This document shows, in pieces, positions 1 to 11,609 of a DNA stretch of 64,000 nucleotides (within the stretch, counting starts at the first letter, position 1; the number at the start of each line of letters is the position of its first letter). This DNA is from Deinandra increscens subsp. villosa (lineage: Eukaryota; Streptophyta; Magnoliopsida; Asterales; Asteraceae). The translations under genes and the position numbers were made by a program. The stretch spans positions 25,470,963 to 25,534,962 of the forward strand of contig JBCNJP010000023.1 of the NCBI GenBank assembly GCA_039602395.1. Reading direction: 5' to 3'. Below the pieces are notes generated by a model, which did no database searches, was not told the DNA's origin, and saw nothing but the letters and a program-made list of their open reading frames with translations.

Positions 1-1956
1 TACTTATTGGAATGCGCGTCTTCGTATTATCGTTTAAAGAAAATGATAACTGCCTAAAGGGCATTTTGGTCATTTTGACCTTTAAAAAGGGATGAACTTA
101 ATAATTGAATATTATTAAGATAATAAAATATAAAAATAAACATAGGAAATGTTTATTGTATTAAACCTTGCGTTAACGCCATACAATACGCGATTAGGTT
201 TAATTGGAAGGCATATCGGAGATTTTGTCTGAATTAACTGCTTAAGAGAATAAGGCGAGTTCTATGAGGCCACTCTTTAAATGTTTTAAATATTTCGGGC
301 TGATATAAATACAAATGCTATGAAAATATTTTAAAATGGTTTATAACCGAAATATTGCCTATTTTAACTGTTAAATGATTGATGATTTGAAATGGTACGT
401 GAAAAGGTTGTGATAAATGTCACGGATGAAATTTCCTAAAATGTTAAACTCCTAAATTGCTTTATAATTGATATATATGAGAAATGTTAAGGAAATGTGT
501 TAAAATACCTTTTACACATACGTGAAATGTTTTAAGGCCTATAACTGTTTGAATGATGATTACATGTTATAAACTGTTTTCGGGAAAATTATAATAAACG
601 GGTAATTGAAAGGATGAAACTTTTATATGAACTTTTGAGAAATGTGAATGTTTAGTCTAAGCTTGCGTATGCGAATAAGTGTATGGTAACGATAATCTTA
701 TTGGCCTTGTTATGATTATAAGGTGTAATATATACTGGGATGATCCTATATCATATCCGTTTGTATTAAGATAGTGGATATGCTGCGGTACTTCCTATAT
801 ACAAACACCTGTAATACAATAGAAAATGTTATAGATTCAGTCCAGTATAGGTTTCACTGAAGTTTGAACGAGACCAATAACATTATATTTATGAAACGCT
901 TATTTCTATACGGGTGATGGACTGGTGTTGAAAAGGTTATGAGTCCAAATACAAGGGTTATTTAAATGGACTTCTGAAAAGGATGAAAATGTTGAAAAGG
1001 TTTTAATCTAAGCAGATATTGTCTAGTGAAAAGGGAAAAGGTGGTTGTACAACTAGAAGCGGGGAACAACGGTTCTCCGGGTAGCGACGACCGCTCTATT
1101 AAAAAGGTATTCGGGTGGCAACGGTTGCCCGAGGAACTAACGTGGTTCCAATAGACAATGCTTAGTAAATAAATGACTGCTTATAATATTTCGTATAACT
1201 CTTTTATGTTTTATACCTAATGATTATTTGCACAAGAGTGGGTCTAGGAGACCCAGAGTAGTTTGAGTACTAAACGATTTAAAGGTTATGTTTTGGTATA
1301 ACACTGTTACGTTTATACCTGTTAAAAGGTTAAACGGTTAAAAGGTTTAACAGTTAAACGATTAAACAGGTAAATGGTTAAATGGAGAAATGGTTAAATG
1401 ATTAAATGAATGAATGTTTTGATATAACTCCGTTTTATACCTGATAAATGTTTAAGGGTTATATTTCGGTATAATAGTTATACCGGATAAATGTTTAAAG
1501 AATAATGGTTTTAAAGTTATAGTATAATTCTGTTATGTTTTATACTTGATATATGTTTGATAAAAGGGGGCCGTTAGGCCCAAGTGTTGGAATAAACTTT
1601 CGAGGCAAAGGTAACACTTTTTGAAAAACGTAGAACTCACCAGCGTAAGCTGACCTTTCCAAAAACATATGTATGTCAGGTGATGATGATGTTTAAGGTA
1701 GCAAGGAAAGGACTCCGGTGAGGACAGACTAGGCGGGCAAGCTATCAGGAAAGGACTTGGTAATAAGCTGGCAATAGACATAGATAAGATCTAGTCGTTA
1801 GATTACGTTGTATCTTCCTTACTGTTGTACTTGGCTTATAAATAAACGAAAAGTTTTTAATTTCTGCTGCTTAGTTATCTCTGTTATAACATGTGTTCAT
1901 GAGTAAATCCGATTAGTGACCCCTCCTGGAGCCAAGTCTGGGAGTGGACGTCACAT
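1..1956 (+). mobile_element. LTR-like noncoding DNA, probable Ty3/gypsy LTR
   Basis: No ORF in this stretch looks real. It is AT-rich, carries degenerate tandem repeats at 1197-1560 and a TATA-like cttataaata near 1833, and ends with a sequence finishing in gacgtcaca at about 1956, which resembles the 3' end of a plant gypsy LTR in plus orientation. No primer-binding site follows, so it would be a solo or 3' LTR. The left end lies outside the window, so length and identity are unproven. Confidence 0.35.
1197..1560. repeat. Degenerate AT-rich tandem repeats
   Basis: Two repeat styles are visible. A unit of about 60-75 bp built on gttatg/gttttatacctg plus ggtataa recurs four or five times from 1197 to 1560. 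Within it, at 1320-1420, a very short unit close to ggttaaa/ggttaaatg is repeated about ten times. They probably belong to the surrounding LTR; no function is evident. Confidence 0.6.
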
Positions 1957-2051
1957 AAACAGATTAATCAAATGTGAAAAAGAAGTGATAAAGAAAGGTG
2001 GAACGTTGAGGAGCTATTTCAGGCTGATCCAGTGAATGTGGATCCAAATCC

Positions 2052-2930
2052 TTAACACAGGCATGCTTGCTTGATGTCAGGAGGTATATAGATCACTTCT
2101 AACCTCTCCCTGTACAGTGCTACATGTTCCTCTGGATCCGTTGTACCGTCGTAGAGTTTCATGTTGGGTGTCTGGAATCTTTTAGGGATCTCCACATCAC
2201 ATAATAGGGGTGCGAATCGAGAAAGCCTGTGACTCGAGGGTGCCACCTCTGGAATAGGTTGAACTACCCCGGGCACCCTCGAGATCATCTCCTTTAACTT
2301 CTGGAGCTATTTGGCCACTACCGGGCTGACACCTGTGTCCTGCACAGACTCATTAGTAATAACTTTAAGAGTGGAGTTTCTAAGGATGTTACCAACATCC
2401 TAGGTAACGTTGACCCCATGATTCACAGTTGAGTCCCTGAAAGTCGACATCCTGGGCATATTGGCCAGGGCTGAAAGCGTGAGTCTCTGCTCCATCGGGA
2501 TGATGTCCTAAGGAAGAGTGGAATCATTCCTAGGAGTCTTGAAGTTCAGTGTCATGGGATGAATAGGGGACACATGAGTCCAATCTCTGCCTGCTACTTC
2601 TAATCTCAACCTAGCCACTTCACCCATCACATCTTGGTTCACCTTTTGGTGTTGTTCCATGTAATGCTGCATTTTTGCGAACATGGTGACGAATTCATCA
2701 TTAGAGACTAGGACTGGAGGTTCCATGCCGCGTCCTGATACCATAACACCATAGTTGAGTGATTGGTTGGTACTACGATTCACGGTATCTGCTACTGATG
2801 TGTTGAACCACGGTGGTGATGGAGGAAGGACAAAGCTGGTCGATGATGAGGTGTTTGAAGGAGTGGACGCATTCGAGGAATTCAGTTGTGTTGACATTTT
2901 TTGGTGAATTTTTGTAAAAATCAAGTTTAA
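2052..2930 (-). pseudogene. Ty3/gypsy gag fragment (element K)
   Basis: Minus-strand gag remains in two open blocks. The first (2924-2508) starts with a Ser/Thr/Pro-rich N-terminus and contains a coiled stretch with MFAKMQHYMEQHQ. The second (2288-2052) holds the start of the retrotransposon gag (capsid-like) domain, recognisable from PNMKLYDGTTDPEEHVALYR. Several stop codons lie between the blocks and the rest of the capsid domain is missing. The protein would have formed the virus-like particle of a Tat-like gypsy element. It cannot be made intact here. Lineage assignment rests on the gag motif and the primer-binding site only. Confidence 0.7.
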
Positions 2931-2972
2931 GATAAATCTTGCAAGTGTTTGAAAGAAGATTGACCAATTGCC

Positions 2973-2987
2973 CCAAGGTGGGCGTCA
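2973..2987 (-). promoter_or_regulatory. Primer-binding site of K
   Basis: The minus-strand reading next to the LTR is TGACGCCCACCTTGG, a mutated form of the TGGCGCCCACCGTGG seen in element L. It sits 3 nt from the LTR edge, where the tRNA primer for first-strand synthesis would pair. Confidence 0.6.
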
Positions 2988-2990
2988 AAT

Positions 2991-3688
2991 TGTTTTGGCT
3001 AAAAATTACAAAGCAAAATTAAGTAACCAAATTCATTTGTGAGGTATGGTGCCCTGGATGTTAGAATGAGTAATTAGTTCAGACAATAGAGATTTAAAGT
3101 TTCAATCAAAGTAGATCAAACACAACCGAGAAATTCCCTCGAGAAATTCCCGAGGGAAAGGCCCTTAATCTTTGGATGTCTCCAAGGATTGTCGGCATAA
3201 AAAACCTCGAGCAACGATAACACACGTTGCTGATATTATCTCACTGAATATTGTTTACAATTGAATGCGGCTGATTGCTAAGTGTAAGTGCGAGTACAAG
3301 TGTTTTTGAGAGCCAAAAAAAATGAGTGAAAAACTAGACCTAAGCCGCCTTTAAATACATCAATATTCCTAACTAATTGCTCGAGATTCCTGGGATCTCC
3401 TCTCCAACGAAAATTGATCTTTGTTGACCGAATTTTCTGGCGAGTCTTTATCTTTACGCGTATTCAGCTAACGACTTAGCTCACATGACCGTTGCTTGAG
3501 CTTTTCCACTTGGCTACAGGTCAAACAAATTCAAAGTACATTGTTACTAATAGCGCCTGAGCATGCTGAGTAACCGAGCATACTGGGATCAAGTAAGACA
3601 AATGAGTATTCCCAGGATGCATGACATCTTGGGATGTAAACTCGATGAAAGGTACCCAGAATGTAGGGCATAAATTCAGGGTATAACA
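2991..3688 (-). repeat. 5' LTR of element K
   Basis: Minus-strand sequence runs from TGTTATACCC at 3688 to GCCAAAACA at 2991, giving TG...CA ends and a length of about 698 bp. The half nearest the primer-binding site matches the LTR of L (from 11232) with many substitutions. It includes a shared caaattcatttgtgaggt stretch and an ataaaaaacctcg block. Confidence 0.6.
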
Positions 3689-4240
3689 AAATCTAAATGT
3701 AATAGAAAACAGTCACGTATTAGAAGAAAAGATCAGGAATATCTTCAAAAGAGAAAGACAATAGAATCTATAAGATATAAAGATTCTGTAATTTTACAAA
3801 TATACTTCAAAAATTCCAAAGTAGATCTGTAAAACCCATCTTGTATAGAAATCCTCATTTCTGTAAAAGACTTCTGATGAGAAGCATTCCTAGTCTTCAA
3901 TGAATAGTCCTGAAGGAGCTCAAGACTATCAGAAGATAAAGATTACGAGAAGTACAAAATGCCAAGTGTGAAGAACAAGTAAAGAAGAATATCAACTTGA
4001 TATTAAATGAAAAGGTAGTTGAAGACGGTTGGAAAGAGAAAAATTGAATACCCTCAATTTATCTCTATATACTTTGACACACTCCAAACTCAGCCGACCT
4101 CAACCACATTATTCGTTTACAACTTGCTATAATAGCAGGTGCACTTCACCAATAAAAGCAAGACATTCACTCACAATTCACAAGCTTCTCAAATGTGCTT
4201 ACAACTTACTCTTGTAGAAAAGTTCTTTATGTTGAGAAAC
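3689..4240. other. Unassigned DNA; target of element A
   Basis: No supported gene. There is a TATA-like ctctatatac near 4060. The sequence resumes on the far side of A at 10486 and runs to about 10640. It may be another LTR or old mobile DNA; I cannot identify it. Confidence 0.3.
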
Positions 4241-4642
4241 TGTAAATTCATGAGCGTCGGATCATCTACTCGATCTAGCTATTTCGGATAAGAAACGAGT
4301 AATTAAAGATTGTTTTATTGATCAAGAAGAACAATTACAATCTGAAATACACTCAGAACATACACAGAGAAAACACCATGAAAACACACTCTTAGCTCAA
4401 ACTCTCTCTCAATCGTTACTGAATTACAATGCAACAAGTGTATATATACCCAGCTACACGAACCCAGACGAACTGCCAGTTCGCTTGACCCTGAACCCAT
4501 CCGAACTGTCAGTTCGGATGACACTAGTTTGTGTCAATTTGGACTCAGTTCTTGTATCACTAAACTTGTAGCTTCGTCTTGTTCAGATCTTCGCACCGTC
4601 TTGTCCAGATATTTCACACGGCGAACCTATTATATACAAACA
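4241..4642 (-). repeat. 3' LTR of element A
   Basis: Plus-strand ends are TGTAAATTCA and ATACAAACA. It matches 10086-10485. It contains a hairpin with 10-base arms, atccgaactg and cagttcggat, whose gttcgg word is repeated in the element's leader. Confidence 0.85.
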
Positions 4643-4656
4643 AACTCCCCCTCGAC
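4643..4656 (-). promoter_or_regulatory. Polypurine tract of A
   Basis: The plus strand reads aactccccctcgac right after the LTR, which is a GGGGGAG purine run on the element's coding strand, where plus-strand DNA synthesis starts. Confidence 0.7.
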
Positions 4657-5404
4657 GTGTGCAGTATCTGTTTATCCAATCAAACGTATCTTCAATCAAA
4701 CTCCCCCTCAACTTGATGGTTAGCTTGATCTTGAATACTTGACGATGCACAACGTGTTTCCATCTTTATCAACAGCTTCAGAAGACTTGAAGTTGTGACA
4801 TCCTCTTTTTCACTTAGAACCTATTCAATCATAAATAATCTTGGTCCAAAATGTCTTTTTGAGACTCGAAGATATTGATTTTGAAAATTTGATTTGTATC
4901 ACGTGTCGATCAGATCGAAAACAAAGCAGAAACAAAATCTTTTTGACTTTTAGAAAGTTTATATCAAAACAAACCTAAAATCTGTTTGATTTTTCAAAGT
5001 TATGCTAAAACATACCAAAAATCTTTTTGAATGATCTGAAATGAAATGAAATTGCTATACAGAATCAAACTATATTTTTGGTATGAGAAAGATCACTATC
5101 TGGATCATATTGGTCATAACGCACTGAACTACACTTCAATTTCAAGTAATTGTAGCTCACAAGCCATGTTGATTGCTAGTATAATTTGTCCATCTTAAAC
5201 TCAGGCAGAATCATACTCATAACATCTGGAAATGTTAAGATATTGATTAGATTTGCTTTGACCAGTGTACCCCACATTATCTGCCATATTCATACATTTT
5301 TCTTTTTCTCGTGTGATTACACTTGTGATTATCACATAGTGATTGTATTCATGATATCGACATCTGTGTTCCATGCAAAAAGAAATAAGAACGTTATATC
5401 ATCT

Positions 5405-5630
5405 ATCTTAAGGTCGATCTTTCGATACGCAGATAAGGCCACAGATTTAACACAATAAGAAAGATAAAACAAGTTGAAGTTGTATAACCCAACAACAATC
5501 AGGTCGGTACTCCCGTGCACGCAGAGAAAATCCGATGAGTGATACGAAACACTAAAGAAAATAAAGCAGAACCTCAAACGAACAACAATCAGGTCGATCT
5601 TTCGATACGCAAAGAAAGTCCGATCGTTTG
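5405..5630 (-). repeat. Three-unit 3' UTR repeat of A
   Basis: Three loosely similar units begin near 5410, 5492 and 5582. Units 1 and 3 contain aggtcgatctttcgatacgc; units 2 and 3 start with aacaacaatcaggtcg. The same units in the same order occur in B (16965-17180) and C (63038-63255), and weaker versions in E and J. They give rise to a hydrophobic ORF on the minus strand, which I do not annotate as a gene. Confidence 0.75.
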
Positions 5631-5814
5631 AGAACATAAAGAAAATAAAACAATTTTAAATCTTTGCAAAATGAACACATGTATACATAGTGACTTCTCT
5701 TTTTTTTCCACATTTTTTTTTATTTTTGTCATGAAATACGACTCAAGATGTTGTCCACTTGGTCAAGCATAAGTATTTAATGTATATCATATCTGAATAC
5801 TTTCTGATTTACTG

Positions 5815-5835
5815 AGCCTACCAAGCATATCAAAC
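5815..5835 (-). other. Conserved GGTAGGCT block in the 3' UTR of A
   Basis: The plus strand carries agcctaccaagcatatcaaa. The same block occurs downstream of gag or pol in B, C and E, and in a shorter form in J. Confidence 0.65.
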
Positions 5836-6263
5836 AATGATCTTGTGGCTTTTTCATATACTCTATCAATGAGTCAGATACGTAAGCCAATGTACCATCA
5901 TTTCCCAATAAACAATTTCTCAAAATTTTATATATTTTGCATGTATTCACCTTCACCATATTCATTTTTCATAACATGCATTTTCTCCCCCTAAAATGAA
6001 AAACTCTATTTTTGGATTTTTCATTTTATAGAAACAAGACACTATTATTGACTTTTTAAAATTTCCCCCCCCCTAAACTACAAACAAAATGTAAAGAAAG
6101 AAAATTGAACAATCGACATGGATACTAGTCTGATTTAAGTTTCAGAAAACTTCAGGTTAGAAAGATAAATCATGAAATTTAAATTAAGCAGAATACTCCT
6201 CCATCAGCAACTTTTCAATCACCGATAGGTCTTCTAGAAGTACCTGCTCTCTGGTCAAACATA

Positions 6264-9200
6264 TCAGTTTATAAATGACCCAAAGCGAATCGCTACTAGT
6301 CGACCAGTGTCCTGATTTTGCTTTGAAACCACCTTAGGTTTCTATTGTTGGTGTTGTTTTGGTAATTCAGTCTTTGATGAATCAATCACGGGTGACTGTG
6401 ATGAACAACCTACATTTGAAATCTTTGAAAATTTTGGAATAAATCTTTCTTGCTCTTTGTAAAATTTAGGTTGAAATTCATCAAACACTCTGCCATGTAC
6501 ATCAAGGAACATTGGTTTGACAGTTTTACCAACAACTGGAGCTTTTTCTTTTGAAGTAAAAACAGTAGGAAAAGGACAACCATGGGCCATATGTCCTTTC
6601 TGACGACAATTATAGCACAAGCGACTGGCTTTATCCCATCATCTAGGTTCCTACAAAGCTTCACAGAAATGATTATCTCTAAACTGGTCATAAAAAGTAT
6701 CATAGACCTGATGTCGATGATCATGAACCCATTTGGATGTTTGGCTTTTTGAAGTAGAACCAGAACCTCCAGAAGAAAATTGTGTATTTTGATTCTTCTT
6801 GTTCTTTGAAGCAGCATCTTTCACAAAAACTTAAGCAATTTTCTGAGCATCCACGCAATGAAGTGGAAATTCTTTATTAGAAAATATTTGTTCCAAACCA
6901 TTAAGTTTGTAAAACCTTTCGGGTTGAACCTTTTCAGCCTTGAAAACCTCTTTTTGAACTTTCTTCAAGTTGACCCTTTTCAAATTCTGTGTCTTTAAGT
7001 ACTAGAAGAACCAACATTAGCCGATTTGTACTCAAAATCCAAACCAACACTTTTACCGGAAGTCTTCTCTTCAAAACTAGATAAATTATGCCCGTTCCTT
7101 GCAAGACGAGAAAACTCTGTCTTCATTTGATCAACACCCTTCCTAGCATAGAAAAGTGACTCATCAATGTCAGTATGAAAAATAATCTTCTCAATCGGAA
7201 TGGCAGATTTTTCTTTTTCAGTAGATGATGAACCAGGCACGAACGTTGAAACTGTAGAACTTTCAGCTTTCTTCTCCTCCTTTATTTCATTCTTTTGTTT
7301 TTCTTTTTCTTTTTTTTTACAATCATATCATCATCAGATCTGGAATCAGCAAACTTTTAGTAATCACAATCGTCTACCTTTTCCTGCACATTATTGACAG
7401 ATTCTTTGATACTACCTGGGGGTGACACTGTCTTATCAAACATTCTTTCAAAATTTTCATCTTTTGCTAAAAACTTGTGAAAGATTATGAATTGGTGACA
7501 TTGTTTAAAAGACGGTTTGCATCAATTACTTGAATCTTTAAATTAGAAATCTTTTGTTGTGCTTCAGCTAATTCCTTTTCTGTAGCTATCAACTTCTTAG
7601 CAACCTTGTTAGTTTCATAATTTCGCATCCGCAGATTATCAAGCTAAGCAAACAACTCTTTCTTCCATTTGTCTTCATTTCTCTTTTGAATTTCAAGATT
7701 CACATTGAGAAATTTATTCACCCTTGCTAACTCTCTCTTTTAATCCAAAAGGTTTTTCATGTCAATCTGATATGCCTGAATTTTAGCAAAATGCTCATCA
7801 GAAGTCTTGGTGAGCATATCAAGCTTAATCTTTGATTTTTCAAACAAATTATGAAAATCATTAGCAGTATCCTCAGCTTCATCCATCCATTTCTGAACTT
7901 CTTTAAGTAACTCAGCATTTTCTGCAGACAATTTGACAAATTTAAGTTCAGATTCCATGTAATCTTGCTTAGATACCTCAAAATCTGATTTCACTAACTT
8001 GAGTGCTTTGGTAAGCAAACTTATTTCTTTCAATAATCCAGTATTCTCCTTTAACTAGCTTTCAATTTTAGACTCAGAATTTTCATTCTCAGCAGATTCA
8101 TAAGAACTTGAGTCTGAGTAATAATCATCTTGTTCATGTGTGACAATCAATGCGGATGTGTCAAAATGTTTACCCCAATCATAACGTCCATCAGCAGTAA
8201 GAGTCAACGCTTTCTTAGTTGAATTGTTTGATTGCGATTGAGTACCATTAGTAGTAGCTTTAATATCAGCTTGCTATTCTCTTGCAAAATGTCCAAAATT
8301 GGAACATTTGTAACACTTTATCTTAGATTTGTCAAAACCCAATTTTTCCATCTGCATCAACAGCATGTCTTCCATTTTTCTTGTAAAACCGTTGGGACCT
8401 CTGAGTTAACATAGCCAATTGCCAGGCCATGTCCATTTCGTTTAATTGATCATCATCAAGTTCATTAAGATCTTCTTTAAGCATCTGAGCATCACTCATA
8501 TTTTTGATAATCAATCCAAAAGAAGATGAAATTAAAGCAGAGATCAAAGTAGCACAATCATCAATTGTCTTTACAGAGAAAACATTCTGATTTGTTAATC
8601 GTTGAATTGTAAAACTTCAACCCTTTGAAGACTCAGTATTATCAGAAACTCCAGACACCGTTCCAATGAATGCAGTACCCGGTGCCGAACTAATGCCAAT
8701 TGAATTAGCTTTAGTATTCATGCTTGCAGCATTCTGACCATGATACAATTCCATGTTTTGTAATTTAGCCGTTGATTTGTTTGAATTCAACATCTCCATT
8801 TCTCGAGCATGAAGTTTACCAGTTAACTCATGAAATGACAATATGGAGAATTCTTTGTTATGTGTAATAAACAAAACATAATTTTCCCATTTTTCTGGTA
8901 AAGCTTCCATAATCTTTTATTTCAATTCTTCATCAGTTTTCTCAATTCCAACAATTTTCAATTCACTGATAAGATGTGAAAACCTTAATACAAGAGCCAT
9001 GATGCTTTCATTATCATAATGCTGAAAGTTATCAAACTCTTTGTTCAACACCTTTCTTCGACTCTTCTTGTATTGATCATTGCCTTCACATCGTGCTGAT
9101 AACGCATCCCACAATTGTTTAGATTTCTTGCAAGTTCTAAATTGATGTAATAATTCGGTAGGTAAAGTCATGGTAAGATAACCAAAGACTTTTTGTTCAA

Positions 9201-9484
9201 GCTCATAACTTTTTACTTTCGGCAACATCAAAATCTTTAATTTCCTTATAGTCCCCTTGATCAGTTGGATGCACGTAAAGCTTTTGGATTAGAATCCATA
9301 AATCGGTATCAATCGTGCTAATATACGTAGAAGACCGTTGCTTCAAATTTTGATAATCCTCCAACTTTAACAATTTGGGAACTTTCTGACTTGTTCCAAT
9401 TTTGTTATCAAAGTTGATTGGGGTTTGCAATGCGTTTTGCATAACAACAAAAGCTTGGAAATCTGATATTTCGAAAACTTTCAA
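6264..9484 (-). pseudogene. gag: Decayed copia gag (element A)
   Basis: This is the old version of the Gag seen in B. In coding order: an N-terminal block with TSQKVPKLLKLEDYQ (9484-9203), the capsid core of the UBN2/Retrotran_gag_2 type with LWDALSARCEGNDQYKK (9231-8917), a tail with LHAREMEMLN (8910-8617), a degraded first zinc knuckle near 8300, a long coiled coil (about 8100-7500), a basic segment, and a second zinc knuckle CYNCRQKGHMAHGC (about 6620-6575). The stop equivalent to that of B is at 6264-6266. Many stops and frameshifts break it. A keeps the capsid core that B has lost, so it shows the ancestral order. Protease, integrase and reverse transcriptase are absent. Confidence 0.8.
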
Positions 9485-9489
9485 ATCTG

Positions 9490-9850
9490 GTATCCAAACT
9501 GAACCGAACAGAAGGAGATTAAACAGAACCCAAACGAACCTATCCGAACTGAGGTTTTTCCAAACTGAGAAGACAAGCCGAACTTATCCAAACTGGAATT
9601 CAGACGAATTGAAACAAACGAAGTTAAGCGAACTAGAAAGTATCCAAACTGATACGAAGCAGAACCCGAACTCGACCAAACTGAGACTCCATGTAACCTG
9701 AACTGAGCCGAACCAAAAACAATCGAACAGAAAATGAACGAAGGTGTCCAAACTAAGACTTTGGATGTCCGAACAGAACAAACCATGAGTTCGGTTGACG
9801 ATTATTTTCAGATCTCAGAATCTCACACGAACTGGAACGAACAGGACATT
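9490..9850 (-). repeat. Leader of A made of repeated ccgaact words
   Basis: Between primer-binding site and gag the plus strand repeats variants of ccgaactgag and ccaaactgag roughly twenty times at irregular spacing. The same word forms the hairpin in the A LTR. ORFs here are by-products of the repeat. Confidence 0.75.
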
Positions 9851-10071
9851 TTTCGAATAAAAAATTCACGATTTTAGACAAATTTGAATGAGACTCGTAG
9901 CAGTAGATCAGAAAAAATGATGAGAAATGATTTAGAAGTGAAATCTTCACAAAACTCTCGACTGAAATGATCAAAAATTCGCAAATACACTCCAAATATT
10001 CAAAAAACGACACTTTTTTGTTTCAAAAACTCCGAAAATAGCAACCACAGATCAGTCGAGTGAACCAGAAA

Positions 10072-10083
10072 GCTCTGATACCA
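10072..10083 (-). promoter_or_regulatory. Primer-binding site of A (initiator tRNA-Met)
   Basis: Plus strand gctctgatacca is the reverse complement of TGGTATCAGAGC, the usual copia primer-binding site. It lies 2 nt from the LTR edge. Confidence 0.9.
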
Positions 10084-10085
10084 TT

Positions 10086-10485
10086 TGTAAAGTTGTGAGC
10101 GTCAGATCGTCTACTTGATCTAGCTATTTCGGATAAGAAACGAGTAATTAAAGATTGTTTTATTGATCAAGAAGAACAATTACAATCTGAAATACACTCG
10201 GAACATACACAGAGAAAACACCTTGAAAACACACACTTAGCTTAGACTCTCTCTTAATCGTTACTGAATTACAATGCAACAAGTCTATATACCAAGCTAC
10301 ACGAACCCAAACGAACTACCAGTTCGTCTGACTCTGAACCCAACCGAACTGTCAGTTTGGATGACACCAGTTCGTGTCAGTTTGGACCCAGTTCGTCTAA
10401 CAGTAAATTTGTAGCTTCGTCTTGTTCAGATCTTCACACCGTCTTGTCCAGATACTTCACACGGCGAACCTATTATGTACCAACA
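10086..10485 (-). repeat. 5' LTR of element A
   Basis: Plus-strand ends are TGTAAAGTTG and GTACCAACA; it lies directly next to the primer-binding site. It matches 4241-4642 with about 35 substitutions by eye. Confidence 0.85.
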
Positions 10486-10674
10486 TAAACTATTATACTA
10501 TAAACTCGTGTAAACCATATTTTACATTTGAATATGCAGGAAAACCTTTTTATGAATTGTGGTCTTCCAATTTGATTTATTTTCTGCAACATACTTATCT
10601 TTGTTTAAATCAAACTGTATCCATATTGTTAAAGAGACCCTCACGGGACCTAACAGGTCTTACCAAGGGATTCA

Positions 10675-11229
10675 TTACAGATTCCTGACAGTTGTCATCT
10701 TGGTCACAGTGGTAGGAATTATAATTCCTGCTCTAGCCTGCGTCGGAATAAAGTCTTCGACTGGAGTTGTTGCAGGTCTTGGAGTGTTGAAGTCCAAATT
10801 CCTAGGATTCAGAGGAGTGATGGGTGTGTTGTTCAGCTTCCATATCTCCGCCCTGAGTCTCTCCATTTTCCCCATCATGGTCTGATTCATGCTCTATTAC
10901 TGATCCATGTAGCGCTGCATCTTTGTGAACATAGACAGCACCTCATCATTTGATACCATAATCGACGTCTAGGAGCTCATTCCAGATCCAGGAACACCAG
11001 AGGTTGTAGAAACCTTTTTGCCAGGGTTCATGCCCTTACTTTGTGATAAGGAGAACAAAGGTGGAGGAGGAGGGAAAGCAAGTGAAGCCGAGGTGGTTGA
11101 TGGGTTTGAAGCATATGAAGTTTTGGTTGTGAAGCCATATTTTGATAAATTCTTGTAAAAATTAGATTTAGGATAATTTAGCGAGAGATTGAAAAATGAT
11201 TGACAACACTTGCCCACGGTGGGCGCCAA
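10675..11229 (-). pseudogene. Ty3/gypsy gag N-terminal fragment (element L)
   Basis: The coding direction is minus. A Ser/Thr/Pro-rich N-terminal part with STTSASLAFPPPPPLF matches the N-terminus of K's gag in style and position. A second block (10890-10675) has KMERLRAEIWKLNNTP and LNPRNLDFNTPR, which parallels the RLRLEVAG...LNFKTPRN part of K. The start codon region is out of frame, stops separate the blocks, and the capsid domain is missing. No functional protein is expected. Confidence 0.6.
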
Positions 11230-11230
11230 A
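11214..11230 (-). promoter_or_regulatory. Primer-binding site of L
   Basis: The minus-strand reading is TTTGGCGCCCACCGTGG next to the LTR edge at 11232, a common start in Tat-like gypsy elements. It is better preserved than in K. Confidence 0.65.
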
Positions 11231-11231
11231 T

Positions 11232-11609
11232 TGTTTTGACAAAAAATTACAGACTTGAATTAAGTGATCAAATTAGTTTGTGAGGTGTAGTGCCCAGGAT
11301 GTGCGTATGTGCGTCCTTGTGAGAAAAATAGTTTAACAGTTTTAGCTAAAGTAAAGTTATCAAAATGCTCGTCACAATCGAGGATTTACCAGGATGAAAG
11401 ACAGAACCCCATGATTTATACGAGGTAAAAATCCCTAAATCCTTAAATGTCCGTAAGGATTGCCGGCATAAAAAACCTCGGGGCGATTACACACACCACC
11501 AACATTATTGCACAAAAAAATGTTGAATACACATGATTATGGCTTGCTAACTGAGTGTGTGAGTACATGTGAGTGATTGAGAGCGTCCAAAAGTCCCCTA
11601 GAAATGACA
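11232..11609 (-). repeat. Partial 5' LTR of element L
   Basis: It begins tgttttgac on the plus strand, like the K LTR at 2991, and shares the caaattagtttgtgaggt and ataaaaaacctcg blocks with K. The rest is cut off at 11610 by the next element. Confidence 0.6.

Larger units (their letters stand above)
1957..3688 (-). mobile_element. Element K: truncated Ty3/gypsy element (5' LTR plus partial gag)
   Basis: Read on the minus strand the order is LTR (3688-2991), primer-binding site, then a broken gag that stops near 2050. No protease, reverse transcriptase or integrase follows, so the element was cut soon after gag began. Element L at 10641-11609 is a diverged second copy with the same order: both share the LTR edge, the primer-binding site and the start of gag. 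Confidence 0.7.
4241..10485 (-). mobile_element. Element A: gag-only Ty1/copia retrotransposon, old
   Basis: Two LTRs of about 400 bp flank 5.4 kb of internal DNA. Flanking bases are gaaac on the left and taaac on the right, a probable 5-bp target duplication with one mismatch. Reading on the minus strand: 5' LTR, primer-binding site, repetitive leader, decayed gag, 1.6 kb 3' untranslated region, polypurine tract, 3' LTR. There is no pol. By eye the LTRs differ at about 35 positions, so A is older than B, J and F. It shares gag and the 3' region with B and C but has a different LTR. Confidence 0.85.
10641..11609 (-). mobile_element. Element L: truncated Ty3/gypsy element, same family as K
   Basis: Minus-strand order is partial LTR (11609-11232), primer-binding site, partial gag. 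It is cut on the LTR side by an LTR-like fragment at 11610 and ends inside gag at about 10641. It aligns with K across LTR edge, primer-binding site and gag N-terminus. Confidence 0.65.

Noticed and set aside
3689..4240. Possible endogenous pararetrovirus promoter or host gene leader
   Set aside because: There is a TATA-like box, but no coding region or primer-binding site of such an element is visible.
9402..9786. ORFs on both strands rich in Arg/Asn/Thr or Phe/Ser/Val
   Set aside because: They overlap the ccgaact repeat leader of A; the composition comes from the repeat.
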